Shown: positions 44,495 through 53,724 of the stretch, one piece after another
Numbering within the stretch: position 1 is the stretch's first letter
How the letters are laid out: each line of letters opens with the position of its first letter
Assembly: GCA_944381635.1 (NCBI GenBank)
Contig: CALWLY010000004.1
Location: 47,596 to 111,595, forward strand
Reading direction: 5' to 3'
Source: an uncultured Lachnospiraceae bacterium
Lineage (GTDB): Bacteria > Bacillota > Clostridia > Lachnospirales > Lachnospiraceae
Length of the DNA: 64,000 nt
The notes under the pieces: model-generated
Told to the model about the DNA's origin: nothing
What the model saw: only the letters and a program-made list of their open reading frames with translations
The model's database searches: none
Made by a program: the position numbers and the translations under genes

Positions 44495-45420
44495 TCAAAT
44501 CCTTCTCCTTTTTGCAATGTATAGCCAAGCAGAAAATCCTTCACAGCCATTCGTTTTTTGCCTTCCAGCTGAACCTGCGTCACTTTCAGCCTTCCCTCTC
44601 CGGTGTTCACCCAGACAGCATCCCGGCCCACTTCGCTGATGGAGCCGGGTTCGCCGTCCGCTTCCCCTTCTCCCACGAAGGATTCCCATATTTTCAGTTT
44701 CTTTCCTCTGTAAACAGTATATGCGCTGGGCCATGAATTTAAACCGCGCACCAGTCTTTCAATTTTTTCCGCCGGCTCATCCCAGCAGATATGACCCATC
44801 TCTTTTTTTAACATTCCGGCGTAACAGCTCTTGGAATCATCCTGTTTCTCCGGATGGATTTCTCCCTTTTCCATGGCATCAAGCGCTTTGACGATCAGGC
44901 GTGCGCCTACGGCAGAAAGTTTGTCAAAGAGGCTCTCTCCAGTCTCTCTTTCATCCACGGGCACCACTTCTTTCATCAGCATGTCTCCCGTGTCAACCCC
45001 TTTATCCATCTGTATGATCGTCACACCTGTTTCCTTATCGCCGTTTATTACCGCCCACTGAATCGGGGCCGCACCACGGTATTTGGGAAGCAGGGAAGCG
45101 TGGATATTCACACAGCCAAAACGGGGCATGTTCAAAATCTCTTCGGAGAGAATCTGCCCGAAAGCCACTACAACAAAAACATCGGCTCCATAAGATCTAA
45201 GCTGCTCCACAGCCTCCGGCGACTTTACCTTTACCGGCTGAAAAACCGGAATTTCATGCTTTAATGCACATATTTTTACCGGAGAATACTGCATTTCCTT
45301 GCCTCTTCCCTTCGGCTTATCCGGCTGCGTAACTACAGCAGCCACCTGATGCCCTGCATCCAAAATCGCCTCCAAGGCACTTACCGAAAAATCCGGCGTT
45401 CCCATAAAAACAACTTTCAT
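44488..45420 (-). CDS. fmt: Methionyl-tRNA formyltransferase
   Basis: 310 residues. MKVVFMGTPDFSVSALEAIL, INIHASLLPKYRGAAPIQWA (folate site), GVTIIQMDKGVDTGDML. It formylates initiator Met-tRNA; def is immediately upstream. Confidence 0.97.
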   Translation of the reverse strand: MKVVFMGTPDFSVSALEAILDAGHQVAAVVTQPDKPKGRGKEMQYSPVKICALKHEIPVFQPVKVKSPEAVEQLRSYGADVFVVVAFGQILSEEILNMPRFGCVNIHASLLPKYRGAAPIQWAVINGDKETGVTIIQMDKGVDTGDMLMKEVVPVDERETGESLFDKLSAVGARLIVKALDAMEKGEIHPEKQDDSKSCYAGMLKKEMGHICWDEPAEKIERLVRGLNSWPSAYTVYRGKKLKIWESFVGEGEADGEPGSISEVGRDAVWVNTGEGRLKVTQVQLEGKKRMAVKDFLLGYTLQKGEGFEC

Positions 45421-45429
45421 AGTGCCTCC

Positions 45430-45921
45430 TTATTCTTCTCCGTAATATTCCTCATAATAATCATCGGTATTCATCAGCGGTCCTTCCACCTTTTCCACAT
45501 AAAGATGACCGTCCAGATGATCCAGTTCATGACAGATGGCTCTTGCCAGAAGTTCTGTGGCTTCTATTTCATAGTATTCCATCTTTTCATTGTAAGCAGC
45601 CGCCTTCACATAGTTGGGTCTTGTGACGGTTCCTGTCTTTCCGGGAACACTTAAACAGCCCTCACCGCCTGTCTGCTCTCCGCTTGTCTCAAGGATGCGG
45701 GGATTGATCATGACAATCGGATCCTCTCCGGTAGTGTCGATCACCACGATTCTTTTCAGAATACCAACCTGAGGAGCTGCCAGCCCCACTCCGTTAGCCT
45801 CATACATGGTATCAAACATGTCATCGATCAATTCCCTTGTGCGAGGCGTCATTTCTTTTACCTCTTTGCATACTTTTGTGAGAACATCGTCCCCCATTTC
45901 TCTGATTTTACGAATTGCCAT
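45430..45921 (-). CDS. def: Peptide deformylase
   Basis: 163 residues from ATG 45921, chosen because GGAGGATAAAAAA precedes it. The three metal motifs GVGLAAPQVG, EGCLSVPG and CHELDHLDG are complete. Removes N-formyl groups from nascent proteins. Confidence 0.97.
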   Translation of the reverse strand: MAIRKIREMGDDVLTKVCKEVKEMTPRTRELIDDMFDTMYEANGVGLAAPQVGILKRIVVIDTTGEDPIVMINPRILETSGEQTGGEGCLSVPGKTGTVTRPNYVKAAAYNEKMEYYEIEATELLARAICHELDHLDGHLYVEKVEGPLMNTDDYYEEYYGEE

Positions 45922-45943
45922 TTTTTTATCCTCCATTCCAACA

Positions 45944-48268
45944 TCAGTAAGGGTTTACCGGGTCAAAATCAAACTGTACCATTTCCTTACCTCGAAGCAG
46001 TCCCGCTTCTGTTAAAAGCTCCCTGCCTCTGTATCCGTCCGCCGGCTTTGCATCAAAGCCCGGCTTTCCGGAAGGGTTTAAAAATTTTTCTGTCTGGTCT
46101 TTTCTTTTTACAAGTATCCGGTAAGATTTATTTTTTATATAAATACCATAACGATATATGTCATTGATTTTTCCTATGGAAGCAGGCGCAGGACCGATGA
46201 CAATGGAATCTGTCTTTTCTCTGTTCTCCATAGTCCTTAAAAAAGCTGCAAGATCGGCAGCTATCTTTTCCGCTCTCTCCTGAGTCTGTGCCAGTATCTG
46301 CACCGCCAGAATATGCGCCGCCGGCGGATAAGCCAGCAGCTGCCGGTAAAGCATTTCCTCCTCAAAGAAGCCTTCATAATCCTGCTTTGCCGCATGCACT
46401 ACGCTGTAATGCTCCGGCTGATAAGTCTGTATGACAACTTCTCCTGGTCTTTTTCCTCTTCCGGCACGTCCCGCCGCCTGGGTAAGAAGCTGAAACGTCC
46501 GTTCCCCTGCCCGGTAATCTCCTGCTGCCAAAGACAAATCTGCCGCAAGAACTCCAACCAGGGTCACATTGGGAAAATCATGTCCCTTTACGATCATCTG
46601 CGTTCCCACCAGAATGTCCGCCTCCCCGGAAGAAAAAGCGGCCAGTATTTTTTCATAGCTGTCCTTTGTCCTGGTCGTATCTGCATCCATGCGCAGAACT
46701 CTCGCCTTCGGATACATACGGTGAAGCTGTTCCTCGATCTGCTGGGTTCCTGCGCGGAACCCCAGAATATAACGGGAACCGCAGGAAGGACACAGTGTCA
46801 CAGCCGGCGTCTCATAACCGCAGTAATGACAGATCAGCTTTCCGCCCCGGTGCTCGGATAAGGAAACGTCACAGTGAGGGCATTTCATCACCAGACCGCA
46901 GGAGCGGCAGGAAACAAAGCCGGCATAGCCGCGCCGGTTTAAAAACAGCATGATCTGTTCTTTTCTCTCCAGCCTGTCTTCCATCAGTTTCTGCAGATGT
47001 CTTGCAAAGATGGAACGGTTTCCTTCCTTTAATTCTTTTCTCAGATCCTCCACATACACTTCCGGAAGCGTTCCGCCTGTAAGTCTTTCCTTTAAGGTAA
47101 AAAGACCATATTCCCCTTTTTTAGCCCGATAATAGGCTTCCATGGAAGGGGTTGCCGATCCTAAAAGCACACTGGCTCCATGAAGTCCGGCCAGTTTTTC
47201 CGCTGTCTCTCTGGCATGATACTTGGGCATGGACTCACTTTTATAGCTGTTTTCATGCTCCTCGTCAATGATGATAAGGCCGATATTGGGAAAAGGAGTG
47301 AACAAAGCCGATCTGGGGCCTATGATCACATCGATTTCTCCCTTTTTGGCCCTTTCGCACTGGTCGTATTTTTCCCCGGGAGACAGGGTGGAATTCATTA
47401 CGGAAACTCTGTCGCCAAAGCGCTTGTAAAAACGCATGACTGTCTGATAAGTCAGTGCGATTTCAGGAATCAGCACAATGGCCTGTTTTCCTCTTTTCAA
47501 AATCTGCCCGATCAGTTCCATATATACTTCCGTTTTCCCGCTTCCGGTAATGCCGTGCAGCAGATAAGTCTTTCGAATACCGGCGTCAAAATCCTCTGTG
47601 ATCTTGCGAACTACTTTCTGCTGTCCTTCGCTTAAGCAATGGCGCTGTCCGCCTCCAGCCTCCATTTTTACCGGGTTGCGGTAGTAAGGAACCGAAGATA
47701 TTTCCAGCGCACCTGCCTTTTTCAGGCTTTCAAAAGTAGCCGCCGCGATATTTAACTTTTTGGATAAAAGGGTGTACGGAAGCACTTCCTCTCCCGCCAG
47801 CTCCCTTAGCAGCCGTGCCTTGGCGTTCTGGTGTTTTCTCTCACACTCTGCGGCAAGCTGCAGGGCTTCTTCGGGCGTTATTTTTCGGATGACTTCCTTT
47901 TTTTCTTTCATCTGAAACTTCTGTCTGGCAGGAAGCACTGTCTTTAACGCCTGAATCATTGTGGAACCATACTGTTCCCTCATCCAGGCCGCCAGCTGAA
48001 TCATGCGGTTCTGGGAGTCCTCTTCCTCGTCAATGACAGAGTCCACTTCCTTAAGGCGCGCCGTATCAAATTCCGCCTCATTGGTAACCTCTATCACATA
48101 ACCGGTGCGCAGCTTATTCCCGCTTCCAAAGGGAATGTTCACCCGCATTCCCGGCTTCAGCTTTCCCCTAAGAGTCTCCGGAATCCGATACTGAAACGGC
48201 CGGTCTACTTTCTCATGGGATATATCCACCACAATATTTGCAAAACAAGCTTCTTTTTCGTTAATCAT
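45944..48268 (-). CDS. priA: Primosomal replication protein N' (PriA helicase)
   Basis: 774 residues. N-terminal DNA-binding domain, helicase core with GITGSGKTEVY and IDEEHENSYKS, and the zinc sites CRSCGLVMKCPHCDVSL and CHYCGYETPAVTLCPSCGS. It restarts stalled forks. It overlaps murE by 8 bases. Confidence 0.97.
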   Translation of the reverse strand: MINEKEACFANIVVDISHEKVDRPFQYRIPETLRGKLKPGMRVNIPFGSGNKLRTGYVIEVTNEAEFDTARLKEVDSVIDEEEDSQNRMIQLAAWMREQYGSTMIQALKTVLPARQKFQMKEKKEVIRKITPEEALQLAAECERKHQNAKARLLRELAGEEVLPYTLLSKKLNIAAATFESLKKAGALEISSVPYYRNPVKMEAGGGQRHCLSEGQQKVVRKITEDFDAGIRKTYLLHGITGSGKTEVYMELIGQILKRGKQAIVLIPEIALTYQTVMRFYKRFGDRVSVMNSTLSPGEKYDQCERAKKGEIDVIIGPRSALFTPFPNIGLIIIDEEHENSYKSESMPKYHARETAEKLAGLHGASVLLGSATPSMEAYYRAKKGEYGLFTLKERLTGGTLPEVYVEDLRKELKEGNRSIFARHLQKLMEDRLERKEQIMLFLNRRGYAGFVSCRSCGLVMKCPHCDVSLSEHRGGKLICHYCGYETPAVTLCPSCGSRYILGFRAGTQQIEEQLHRMYPKARVLRMDADTTRTKDSYEKILAAFSSGEADILVGTQMIVKGHDFPNVTLVGVLAADLSLAAGDYRAGERTFQLLTQAAGRAGRGKRPGEVVIQTYQPEHYSVVHAAKQDYEGFFEEEMLYRQLLAYPPAAHILAVQILAQTQERAEKIAADLAAFLRTMENREKTDSIVIGPAPASIGKINDIYRYGIYIKNKSYRILVKRKDQTEKFLNPSGKPGFDAKPADGYRGRELLTEAGLLRGKEMVQFDFDPVNPY

Positions 48269-49757
48269 GAAAACTGATGTTTCTTTCCTTTAAAATATCG
48301 GCAATCAGATCTCTTTCATCCATGGGATATTTCACTCCCTTGATCTCCTGATAATCTTCATGTCCTTTTCCGGCCAGCACAATAATATCTCCCGGCTGTC
48401 CGTGGTCGATGGCATAGGCGATGGCTTCTTTCCTGTCACAGATTTCCACATAGGCGCCGTCCGTCTTTGCCATTCCTGTTTTAATATCGTCGATAATTGC
48501 CTGAGGCTCCTCAAAGCGGGGATTATCAGAAGTGATGATCGTCAGATCCGCCAGCTTTCCGCTGACTTCTCCCATCTCGAAACGCCGCTGTCTGGAACGG
48601 TTGCCTCCACAGCCGAAAACACATACCAGCCTGCCCGGCTCGTATTCTTTCAGAGTTGTCAAAAGGCTTTCCAAAGCCATAGCATTGTGGGCATAGTCTA
48701 TCATCAGCGTAAATTCATCGGAAACTTTGACCATCTCAATGCGCCCCTTCACCCTGGCATTTTTCAGGGCACTGCAGATAGCCTCGCTGTCCACTCCAAA
48801 ATGACGGCAGATCGCGATTGCCGTAACTGCATTATACACACTGAAACGTCCCGGCATGGCGATTGCCGCATCCAGATCCATCAGCCCGCCCACATGGAAA
48901 GAGACGCCCAAATGTCCCTGCTCATTGGTCAGTTTCATATTTTCGATGCGCAGATCCGCCCCGGGATCAAAGCCGTAGGTTTCCACCTGACAGGTGTGTC
49001 CTTCCAGTACTTTTTCCCAGTGAATATCATCTCTGTTTACAATACCTGCTTTGCACTGTCTAAACAGCAGACTCTTGCAGTGCAGATAGTCTTCAAAACT
49101 TGCGTGTTCATTGGGACCGATGTGATCCGGCTCCAGATTTGTAAAAATACCGAAATCAAAAACAAAGCCCTGTGTGCGGTGCAGCATCAGCGCCTGAGAA
49201 GACACCTCCATCACCACCGTGTCGCAGCCTGCTTCCACCATCTTTGCAAAATAAGACTGAAGCACATAAGATTCCGGCGTCGTGTTTTCCGCATGGATGT
49301 GGTTATCTCCGATGATAGTCTCAATGGTTCCCACAAGCCCTACCTTGCGTCCCGCGTTTTCCAGAATGGACTTTACCAGATAGGTTGTGGTTGTCTTTCC
49401 CTTGGTTCCGGTTACACCAATGGTTGTCAGCTTTTCTGCCGGGTGGTCAAACCACGCCGCAGAGATAAACGCCATGGCATATCGGGTATTCTCCACACGG
49501 ATCACCACCGTATCTGTATCCTGGGGCAGTTCCACCGGCTTGGAGACAACCAAAACGGCGGCTCCGTCTTTTGCCGCCTGCGCCGCAGCTGTATGGCTGT
49601 CAAAGTTTGCGCCTTCGATACAGATAAACAGACATCTCGGCTCCACCTTGCGGGTATCGTACACCACAGCCGTGATTTCCAGGTTCCCGGTCTGTTCCCG
49701 GCTTCCTCTTTCATATGTGTAGGTCAGATTCTTTACCAGTTCATGAAAAGCTGTCAT
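48261..49757 (-). CDS. murE: UDP-MurNAc-tripeptide synthetase
   Basis: 498 residues. P-loop GVTGTKGKTTTTYLVKSIL, central domain VVMEVSSQALMLHRTQG, and TSDNPRFEEPQAIIDDI. The DNPR tetrad is the determinant for meso-diaminopimelate in MurE enzymes, so peptidoglycan is probably of the mDAP type. It is the first gene of the core block; about 130 bp separate it from the ABC-F gene end. Confidence 0.95.
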   Translation of the reverse strand: MTAFHELVKNLTYTYERGSREQTGNLEITAVVYDTRKVEPRCLFICIEGANFDSHTAAAQAAKDGAAVLVVSKPVELPQDTDTVVIRVENTRYAMAFISAAWFDHPAEKLTTIGVTGTKGKTTTTYLVKSILENAGRKVGLVGTIETIIGDNHIHAENTTPESYVLQSYFAKMVEAGCDTVVMEVSSQALMLHRTQGFVFDFGIFTNLEPDHIGPNEHASFEDYLHCKSLLFRQCKAGIVNRDDIHWEKVLEGHTCQVETYGFDPGADLRIENMKLTNEQGHLGVSFHVGGLMDLDAAIAMPGRFSVYNAVTAIAICRHFGVDSEAICSALKNARVKGRIEMVKVSDEFTLMIDYAHNAMALESLLTTLKEYEPGRLVCVFGCGGNRSRQRRFEMGEVSGKLADLTIITSDNPRFEEPQAIIDDIKTGMAKTDGAYVEICDRKEAIAYAIDHGQPGDIIVLAGKGHEDYQEIKGVKYPMDERDLIADILKERNISFHD

Positions 49758-49886
49758 CTCTTACCTCTTTTCTCAAAATAGTTTATATATAACCTTACCA
49801 CATTTAGGAAGCTTTTTCAACTTTCCCTCAACAGAAGACACTGCCTGCCAGAACGGTTTCCCCCGATGCTTTATGGAAAATTCCCG

Positions 49887-51443
49887 CTAAAAACACACCT
49901 GGGCGGTAGCGATATTTTCAGCAAACAGCACGTCGTGCTCCACAAACAAAAGGGTCGGCTTTCTTTCCCTGATCAGCTCTTCCAGCTGCATGCGCGAAAA
50001 CAGATCGATATAGTTAAGCGGTTCATCCCAGATATACAGATGTGCCTGCTCACAAAGACTTTTTGCCAGCAACACTTTTTTTCTCTGTCCCGCACTGTAT
50101 TGTTCCATAGGCTTTTCAAACTGTTCCCTCGAAAAATCAAGCTGCCGCAAAAGGGCTTTAAACAGACTTTCATCAAGACCTGTTTCCCTGATAAACTCTC
50201 TTAAATTTCCTTTCAGACCGGAAGTGTCCTGGGGCACGTAGGAAATTTTCAGGCCGCTTGCCAGTTCCAGTTTTCCGGTTATTTCCAGACTTTCGATGGA
50301 TTGAAACAGGTTTTCCCCATAAAAGCTTTCCAAAGACCGCAGGGAATTTTTCCCCTGTAAATCACTTTCCAAAACTCCTGCCTGCTTTAACATCGCCTTT
50401 AGCATGCTGGACTTTCCGCTGCCGTTTCTTCCTTTTAAAAGAATCCGATCCCCGTTTCGCACTTCAAAACTCTTTCCGGCACAGATTTCCTTTCCCGGCA
50501 CAAAAAGAGACACCTCTTCTGCCCTCACCAGCACTCCTTTGTGATGCCTTAAGGGAAATATTTTCAGAGTATCCATCTGTTCCACATTTTTTAAAAGCTT
50601 TCCCTTTTCTTCGATGGACTCCTCCATCCGTTTTTCTATCACTTTGGCCCGCTTCATCATCTTGGCAGATTTGTGACCCACATATCCTCTGTCTCCTACA
50701 TGACTTCCTATTTTGCTTTTTTCAATCTGATCAGACCATCCTGCGGTCCTTCTCATGGAATCTTTCAGTCGTCCGATTTCCTTTTTCAGTTTTTCGTTTC
50801 CGGCCAGCTCAAACGCATCCCGGTTCTGTTTATCCTCCCACCAGGCAGAAAAACTGCCCTGACGCACCTCAATATCCTGCCTGTTAAGGACAAGCAGATG
50901 ATCCACACATCCATCCAGGAAATGTCTGTCATGAGAGACCAGAATGAATCCCTTCTTCCGATTCAGATAATTTTTTACCAGTTCTCTCCCTTCCACATCC
51001 AGATGATTGGTAGGTTCATCAATCAGAAGGAAATTCCCCTCCCTGGAAAACAGAACCGCCAGCATAAATTTCGTCTGTTCTCCGCTGCTTAGAGCCGAAA
51101 AAGGACGGTAAAGAATGTCCGCTTCCACCTCCAGAAGGTTTAACTCTCTGCACACCTTCCACAATTCATAATCCGGCCAGATATCGTCAAGAATCTCGAT
51201 GGTATCCTTCTCCTTATCTTTGATTGGAAAGGGAAAATAATCAAATTTTAAGGAGGAAATGATCTTTCCTCTGTATTCCAGCTCTCCCATCAACATTCTT
51301 AAAAAGGTAGTTTTACCTCTGCCGTTTCTTCCCACAAACCCAAGTTTCCAGTCAGAGTCAATCTGAAAAGAAACATCATCAAAAATATAATCACTGCTGC
51401 CATCGTAATAAAATGTCACATGGCTTACCTGTATTAAAGACAT
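49887..51443 (-). CDS. Lsa-type ABC-F ribosomal protection protein
   Basis: 518 residues from ATG 51443. It has two ABC domains without membrane helices: GFVGRNGRGKTTFLRML, SSGEQTKFMLAVLF, LLIDEPTNHLD in the first, LLKGRNGSGKSSMLKAM, YSAGQRKKVLLAKSL, IWDEPLNYID in the second, with a linker (about 200-290) rich in Arg/Lys. The start MSLIQVSHVTFYYDGSSDYIFDDVSFQID is like Lsa/CplR proteins, which displace lincosamides, streptogramin A and pleuromutilins from the ribosome. The C-terminus is unusually short after IATAQVCF. A long leader with a terminator-like hairpin precedes it. Confidence 0.88.
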   Translation of the reverse strand: MSLIQVSHVTFYYDGSSDYIFDDVSFQIDSDWKLGFVGRNGRGKTTFLRMLMGELEYRGKIISSLKFDYFPFPIKDKEKDTIEILDDIWPDYELWKVCRELNLLEVEADILYRPFSALSSGEQTKFMLAVLFSREGNFLLIDEPTNHLDVEGRELVKNYLNRKKGFILVSHDRHFLDGCVDHLLVLNRQDIEVRQGSFSAWWEDKQNRDAFELAGNEKLKKEIGRLKDSMRRTAGWSDQIEKSKIGSHVGDRGYVGHKSAKMMKRAKVIEKRMEESIEEKGKLLKNVEQMDTLKIFPLRHHKGVLVRAEEVSLFVPGKEICAGKSFEVRNGDRILLKGRNGSGKSSMLKAMLKQAGVLESDLQGKNSLRSLESFYGENLFQSIESLEITGKLELASGLKISYVPQDTSGLKGNLREFIRETGLDESLFKALLRQLDFSREQFEKPMEQYSAGQRKKVLLAKSLCEQAHLYIWDEPLNYIDLFSRMQLEELIRERKPTLLFVEHDVLFAENIATAQVCF

Positions 51444-51811
51444 AAAAAAACCTCCTTCTATCCGGCAGGAAATGCTCCTGACCCCGATAGAAGAAGGCAA
51501 ATCTGTCTTCTCACCGTCTTTTCGAATACTTCGCGGCAAACTTGCCAGGCACAGACCACCTGCTGTGATTCTGCCCTGTTACCTCTTCGACCAACAGTCT
51601 CTGATGAAAATCTATGTTTTGAAAAACTATGTTTTAAAACCTGTTTTTTGCGAAGCAATCGAATAAAAAGAGTTATTTCCTGCACAACAAAAGCCGGCAT
51701 TACTGCCGCATGCTTTCTGTATTACGTTTCTTACGTTTAGCAAGAAATACTACTCATCTTCTCCTGTTACCTCACATTCTGCCCGCAGGCACTTGTTTTT
51801 CAATGTTTTAC
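51444..51811 (-). promoter_or_regulatory. Attenuator leader of the ABC-F gene
   Basis: About 365 nt between promoter and ATG. The last part is a terminator: 12-bp outer stem (51486-51497 with 51451-51462, one wobble), inner CAGGA/TCCTG pair, then T7 directly before ATG. The same stem contains the GGAGG ribosome site, so one hairpin could stop transcription and hide the RBS. GAGAAG upstream can compete for the CTTCTT arm. Attenuation by stalled ribosomes is known for ABC-F genes; which leader peptide would sense the drug is not clear here. GAGGTAACAGG occurs twice in the leader (51575-51585, 51762-51772). Confidence 0.65.
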
Positions 51812-51817
51812 AAATGG

Positions 51818-51846
51818 AGTTTATCATTGAAGACAGTTGGTGTCAA
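51818..51846 (-). promoter_or_regulatory. Promoter of the ABC-F gene
   Basis: TTGACA (51841-51846), 17-bp spacer, TAAACT (51818-51823). Confidence 0.75.
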
Positions 51847-51915
51847 GGGAGTGCGGGGATTTTTAACCATCTGTGCCCTTTTCCCTTCGTTGTTTTGGAT
51901 ATTAAAGTTAATCTA

Positions 51916-52380
51916 TCATATCCACAATTCCATTTCTCCGGAATCAGAAAAGGCAAACCTTTCATACAACTGTCTTCCTGCTGCTGATGGCTTCAATTTT
52001 ATGTTATGAACACCATTGTCTCGTAACCATTCAATTAGTTTTTCCATAATCTTTGAAGCATATCCATTTCTTCGTTTTTCCGGTATACAATATACATCAA
52101 TAATATATCCATACATTGGGGTTTTAAAGAAACAGAACGGAACATCTTCCTTAATTATTGCGCCGCCGCATGCAATCACAGTATCCTTTTCATATACCAA
52201 ATAATGACAGCCTTTTCCTTCTTGATATAATTCCCTGTATTTTTCATATATCTTTTCTTCCGCATTTTCCTGTAAAAGAGCTATTGAACCAACTTCTGTA
52301 AACATATCCATTTTCATTTTGATTACAAGATTCAAATCTCTGATTTCCGCTTTTTTTATTTCCATAGCAACACACTTCAT
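51916..52380 (-). CDS. GNAT family N-acetyltransferase
   Basis: 154 residues. GNAT core: MEIKKAEIRDLNLVIKMK at the start, DVYCIPEKRRNGYASKIMEKLIEWLRDNG as the acetyl-CoA binding loop, KLKPSAAGRQLYERFAFSD at the end. The first ATG (52380) has no good RBS; an ATG at 52365 is equally likely. It follows the VOC gene by 10 bp and is probably co-transcribed. Substrate unknown. Confidence 0.85.
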   Translation of the reverse strand: MKCVAMEIKKAEIRDLNLVIKMKMDMFTEVGSIALLQENAEEKIYEKYRELYQEGKGCHYLVYEKDTVIACGGAIIKEDVPFCFFKTPMYGYIIDVYCIPEKRRNGYASKIMEKLIEWLRDNGVHNIKLKPSAAGRQLYERFAFSDSGEMELWI

Positions 52381-52390
52381 CCATTCAACT

Positions 52391-52819
52391 TTAAATTCTG
52401 TAATTTCCAGCTATTTCTAAAACATTGCCGTCAGGATCAACCACATTGAAATAATAATACGGCATATGTACATTGACATACATAATCTCAGACACATCGC
52501 CAATGTTTAAGTTTTTTATTCTTTCATATTCCGTTTTCAAATCATCTACTTCAAAATTTAAAATGATAATATTATTTTTTTTAGAATCTTCTTCTCGATA
52601 AAATTCATCAAGATATGCCTGATTGAAGTGAATCTTATCGGATTCTTTCAATAACTTCTCATCATACTTTTTGTTGTAGAGTGCAATCTGATTCCCACAG
52701 TCAAAGGCTATCCATCTATCGTCATTACAATATAGCGGTTCCTGTTGTAAAATTGCTCTATAAAAGTTCAGTGATTTTTCCATATCTTGAACGCAGATAT
52801 AAGTTGTCCCCAATTTCAT
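52391..52819 (-). CDS. VOC-superfamily (glyoxalase/bleomycin-resistance-like) protein
   Basis: 142 residues with paired beta-alpha-beta-beta-beta units: MKLGTTYICVQDMEKSLNFYRAIL and IILNFEVDDLKTEYERIKN...YYFNVVDPDGNVLEIAGNY. The DPDGN-E pattern supplies a metal ligand. RBS AAAGGGAGGC; a promoter lies at 52928-52956. Role unknown; possibly small-molecule or antibiotic detoxification with the GNAT partner. Confidence 0.85.
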   Translation of the reverse strand: MKLGTTYICVQDMEKSLNFYRAILQQEPLYCNDDRWIAFDCGNQIALYNKKYDEKLLKESDKIHFNQAYLDEFYREEDSKKNNIIILNFEVDDLKTEYERIKNLNIGDVSEIMYVNVHMPYYYFNVVDPDGNVLEIAGNYRI

Positions 52820-52927
52820 AAAATGCCTCCCTTTGTGAATTTCAATTTAATGATTTTTCATAAATAATCGCTCTGCATATAGATAGTTTTATGAAGATAA
52901 TTTTATTTTTAGTGTCAGCACACAATC

Positions 52928-52956
52928 AGTTTATCATTGGTGGTCAATAGCGTCAA
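52928..52956 (-). promoter_or_regulatory. Promoter of the VOC-GNAT pair
   Basis: TTGACG (52951-52956), 17-bp spacer, TAAACT (52928-52933). Confidence 0.65.
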
Positions 52957-53060
52957 GGAAGCCCCTCAGGTCTTGCTATTTTCTTTTCTGTTCCTAAAGT
53001 TTAGAAACAAATTATAATTCCTACACAATTTATACACATTTTCCGGGTATCATAAATTTC

Positions 53061-53137
53061 AGATAGTTGAACAACTCACTATCTCCCCCCTCATAAGAAA
53101 AAGAAAAGAAAAAGCTCTGCCAGCCGCGGGGCTTTTT
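53061..53137. repeat. Terminator-linked direct repeat, left copy
   Basis: AGATAGT...ACTATCT stem, then a C-run and TCATAAGAAA, then an AAAAGC...GCTTTTT terminator (about 53110-53137). The first 40 bases share a 24-bp identical core with 55231-55268. The two copies bracket the MFS gene. Confidence 0.7.
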
Positions 53138-53153
53138 CGCATTTGAGAAAAAA

Positions 53154-53204
53154 AGCACAAGGAGTCAGGAAATCTTTGACTTTCCCGGCTCCTTGTGCTA
53201 TTTT
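53154..53204. terminator. Hairpin at the start of the MFS leader
   Basis: AGCACAAGGAG (53154-53164) and CTCCTTGTGCT (53189-53199), followed by ATTTTTAT on the plus strand and T7 on the minus strand. Confidence 0.6.
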
Positions 53205-53220
53205 TATGAAAGAATTAACA

Positions 53221-53626
53221 AAAGGAGGTGGCTTGATGTCGTCTATTCGCTAATCACAGGACAATAAAATTTACAAACGAATTTCGTCCTCATCTTATAG
53301 GGATGGGTTATTTTGTTGTGCTTATTTTTGCGGATAGATTTATCAGGCTGACTCTGTTTTTCAGGCGTTTTTATGCGCCTGTCTATTTGGCGTGCCCAGG
53401 TGCACCCTTAGCCTGTCAAAACCAAAGATTCCCCAAAGCAGCTACGGGTCGGATAGGGAAAATCCCTTTTCCTATCCGACCGTGCGACGCGCACAGTTCA
53501 CGGCTGTTCCGTTCACTGTACGTTATCCGGCAAACGGCCACTCATGCAAGCATGGTGACCGCTTGCCGGGCTTATCGCGCAAACTATGCAGATAACCCAT
53601 TTCTTGTTTGAAGGGTTATCTTTTTT
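53221..53626 (+). promoter_or_regulatory. Attenuator leader of the Mef-like MFS gene
   Basis: A perfect AAAGGAGG site precedes a 5-codon ORF (MSSIR, 53236-53253). Then come a GTCGGATAGG/CCTATCCGAC hairpin (about 53451-53483) and a terminator GATAACCC (53591-53598)/GGGTTATC (53613-53620) followed by T6. ATGGGTTAT (53303-53311) is complementary to ATAACCCAT (53592-53600) and could act as an antiterminator arm. A degenerate copy of the dispersed palindrome (53626-53676) follows the U-tract. Leader-peptide attenuation is inference. Confidence 0.6.
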
Positions 53627-53676
53627 ATTAGTCACGAAATTTCATTTCCTATGCTAAAATAAAAAAAAGACGGTAA
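53626..53676. repeat. Degenerate copy of the dispersed palindrome (R7)
   Basis: ATTAGTCACGAAATTTCATTTCC...CTAAAATAAAA: the core GAAATTTCATTTCC is the reverse complement of the shared palindrome centre, flanked by T-rich and A-rich runs. It directly follows the U-tract of a plus-strand terminator, as in the other copies. Confidence 0.5.
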
Positions 53677-53724
53677 ATCGCACCGCGAAATTCTTTGTTC
53701 CAAAAAACAGAAAGGATTTAAAAA

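Noticed and set aside
48360..49781. 473-codon plus-strand open frame opposite murE
   Set aside because: It is the antisense shadow of a well-conserved enzyme gene; no RBS and Cys/His-rich composition typical of a reversed frame.
51458..51700. 80-codon minus-strand ORF in the ABC-F leader
   Set aside because: No RBS, runs into the terminator hairpin and has no recognisable content.
51710..52009. 99-codon plus-strand ORF overlapping the GNAT 3' end
   Set aside because: Overlaps a conserved gene and the ABC-F promoter; no RBS.
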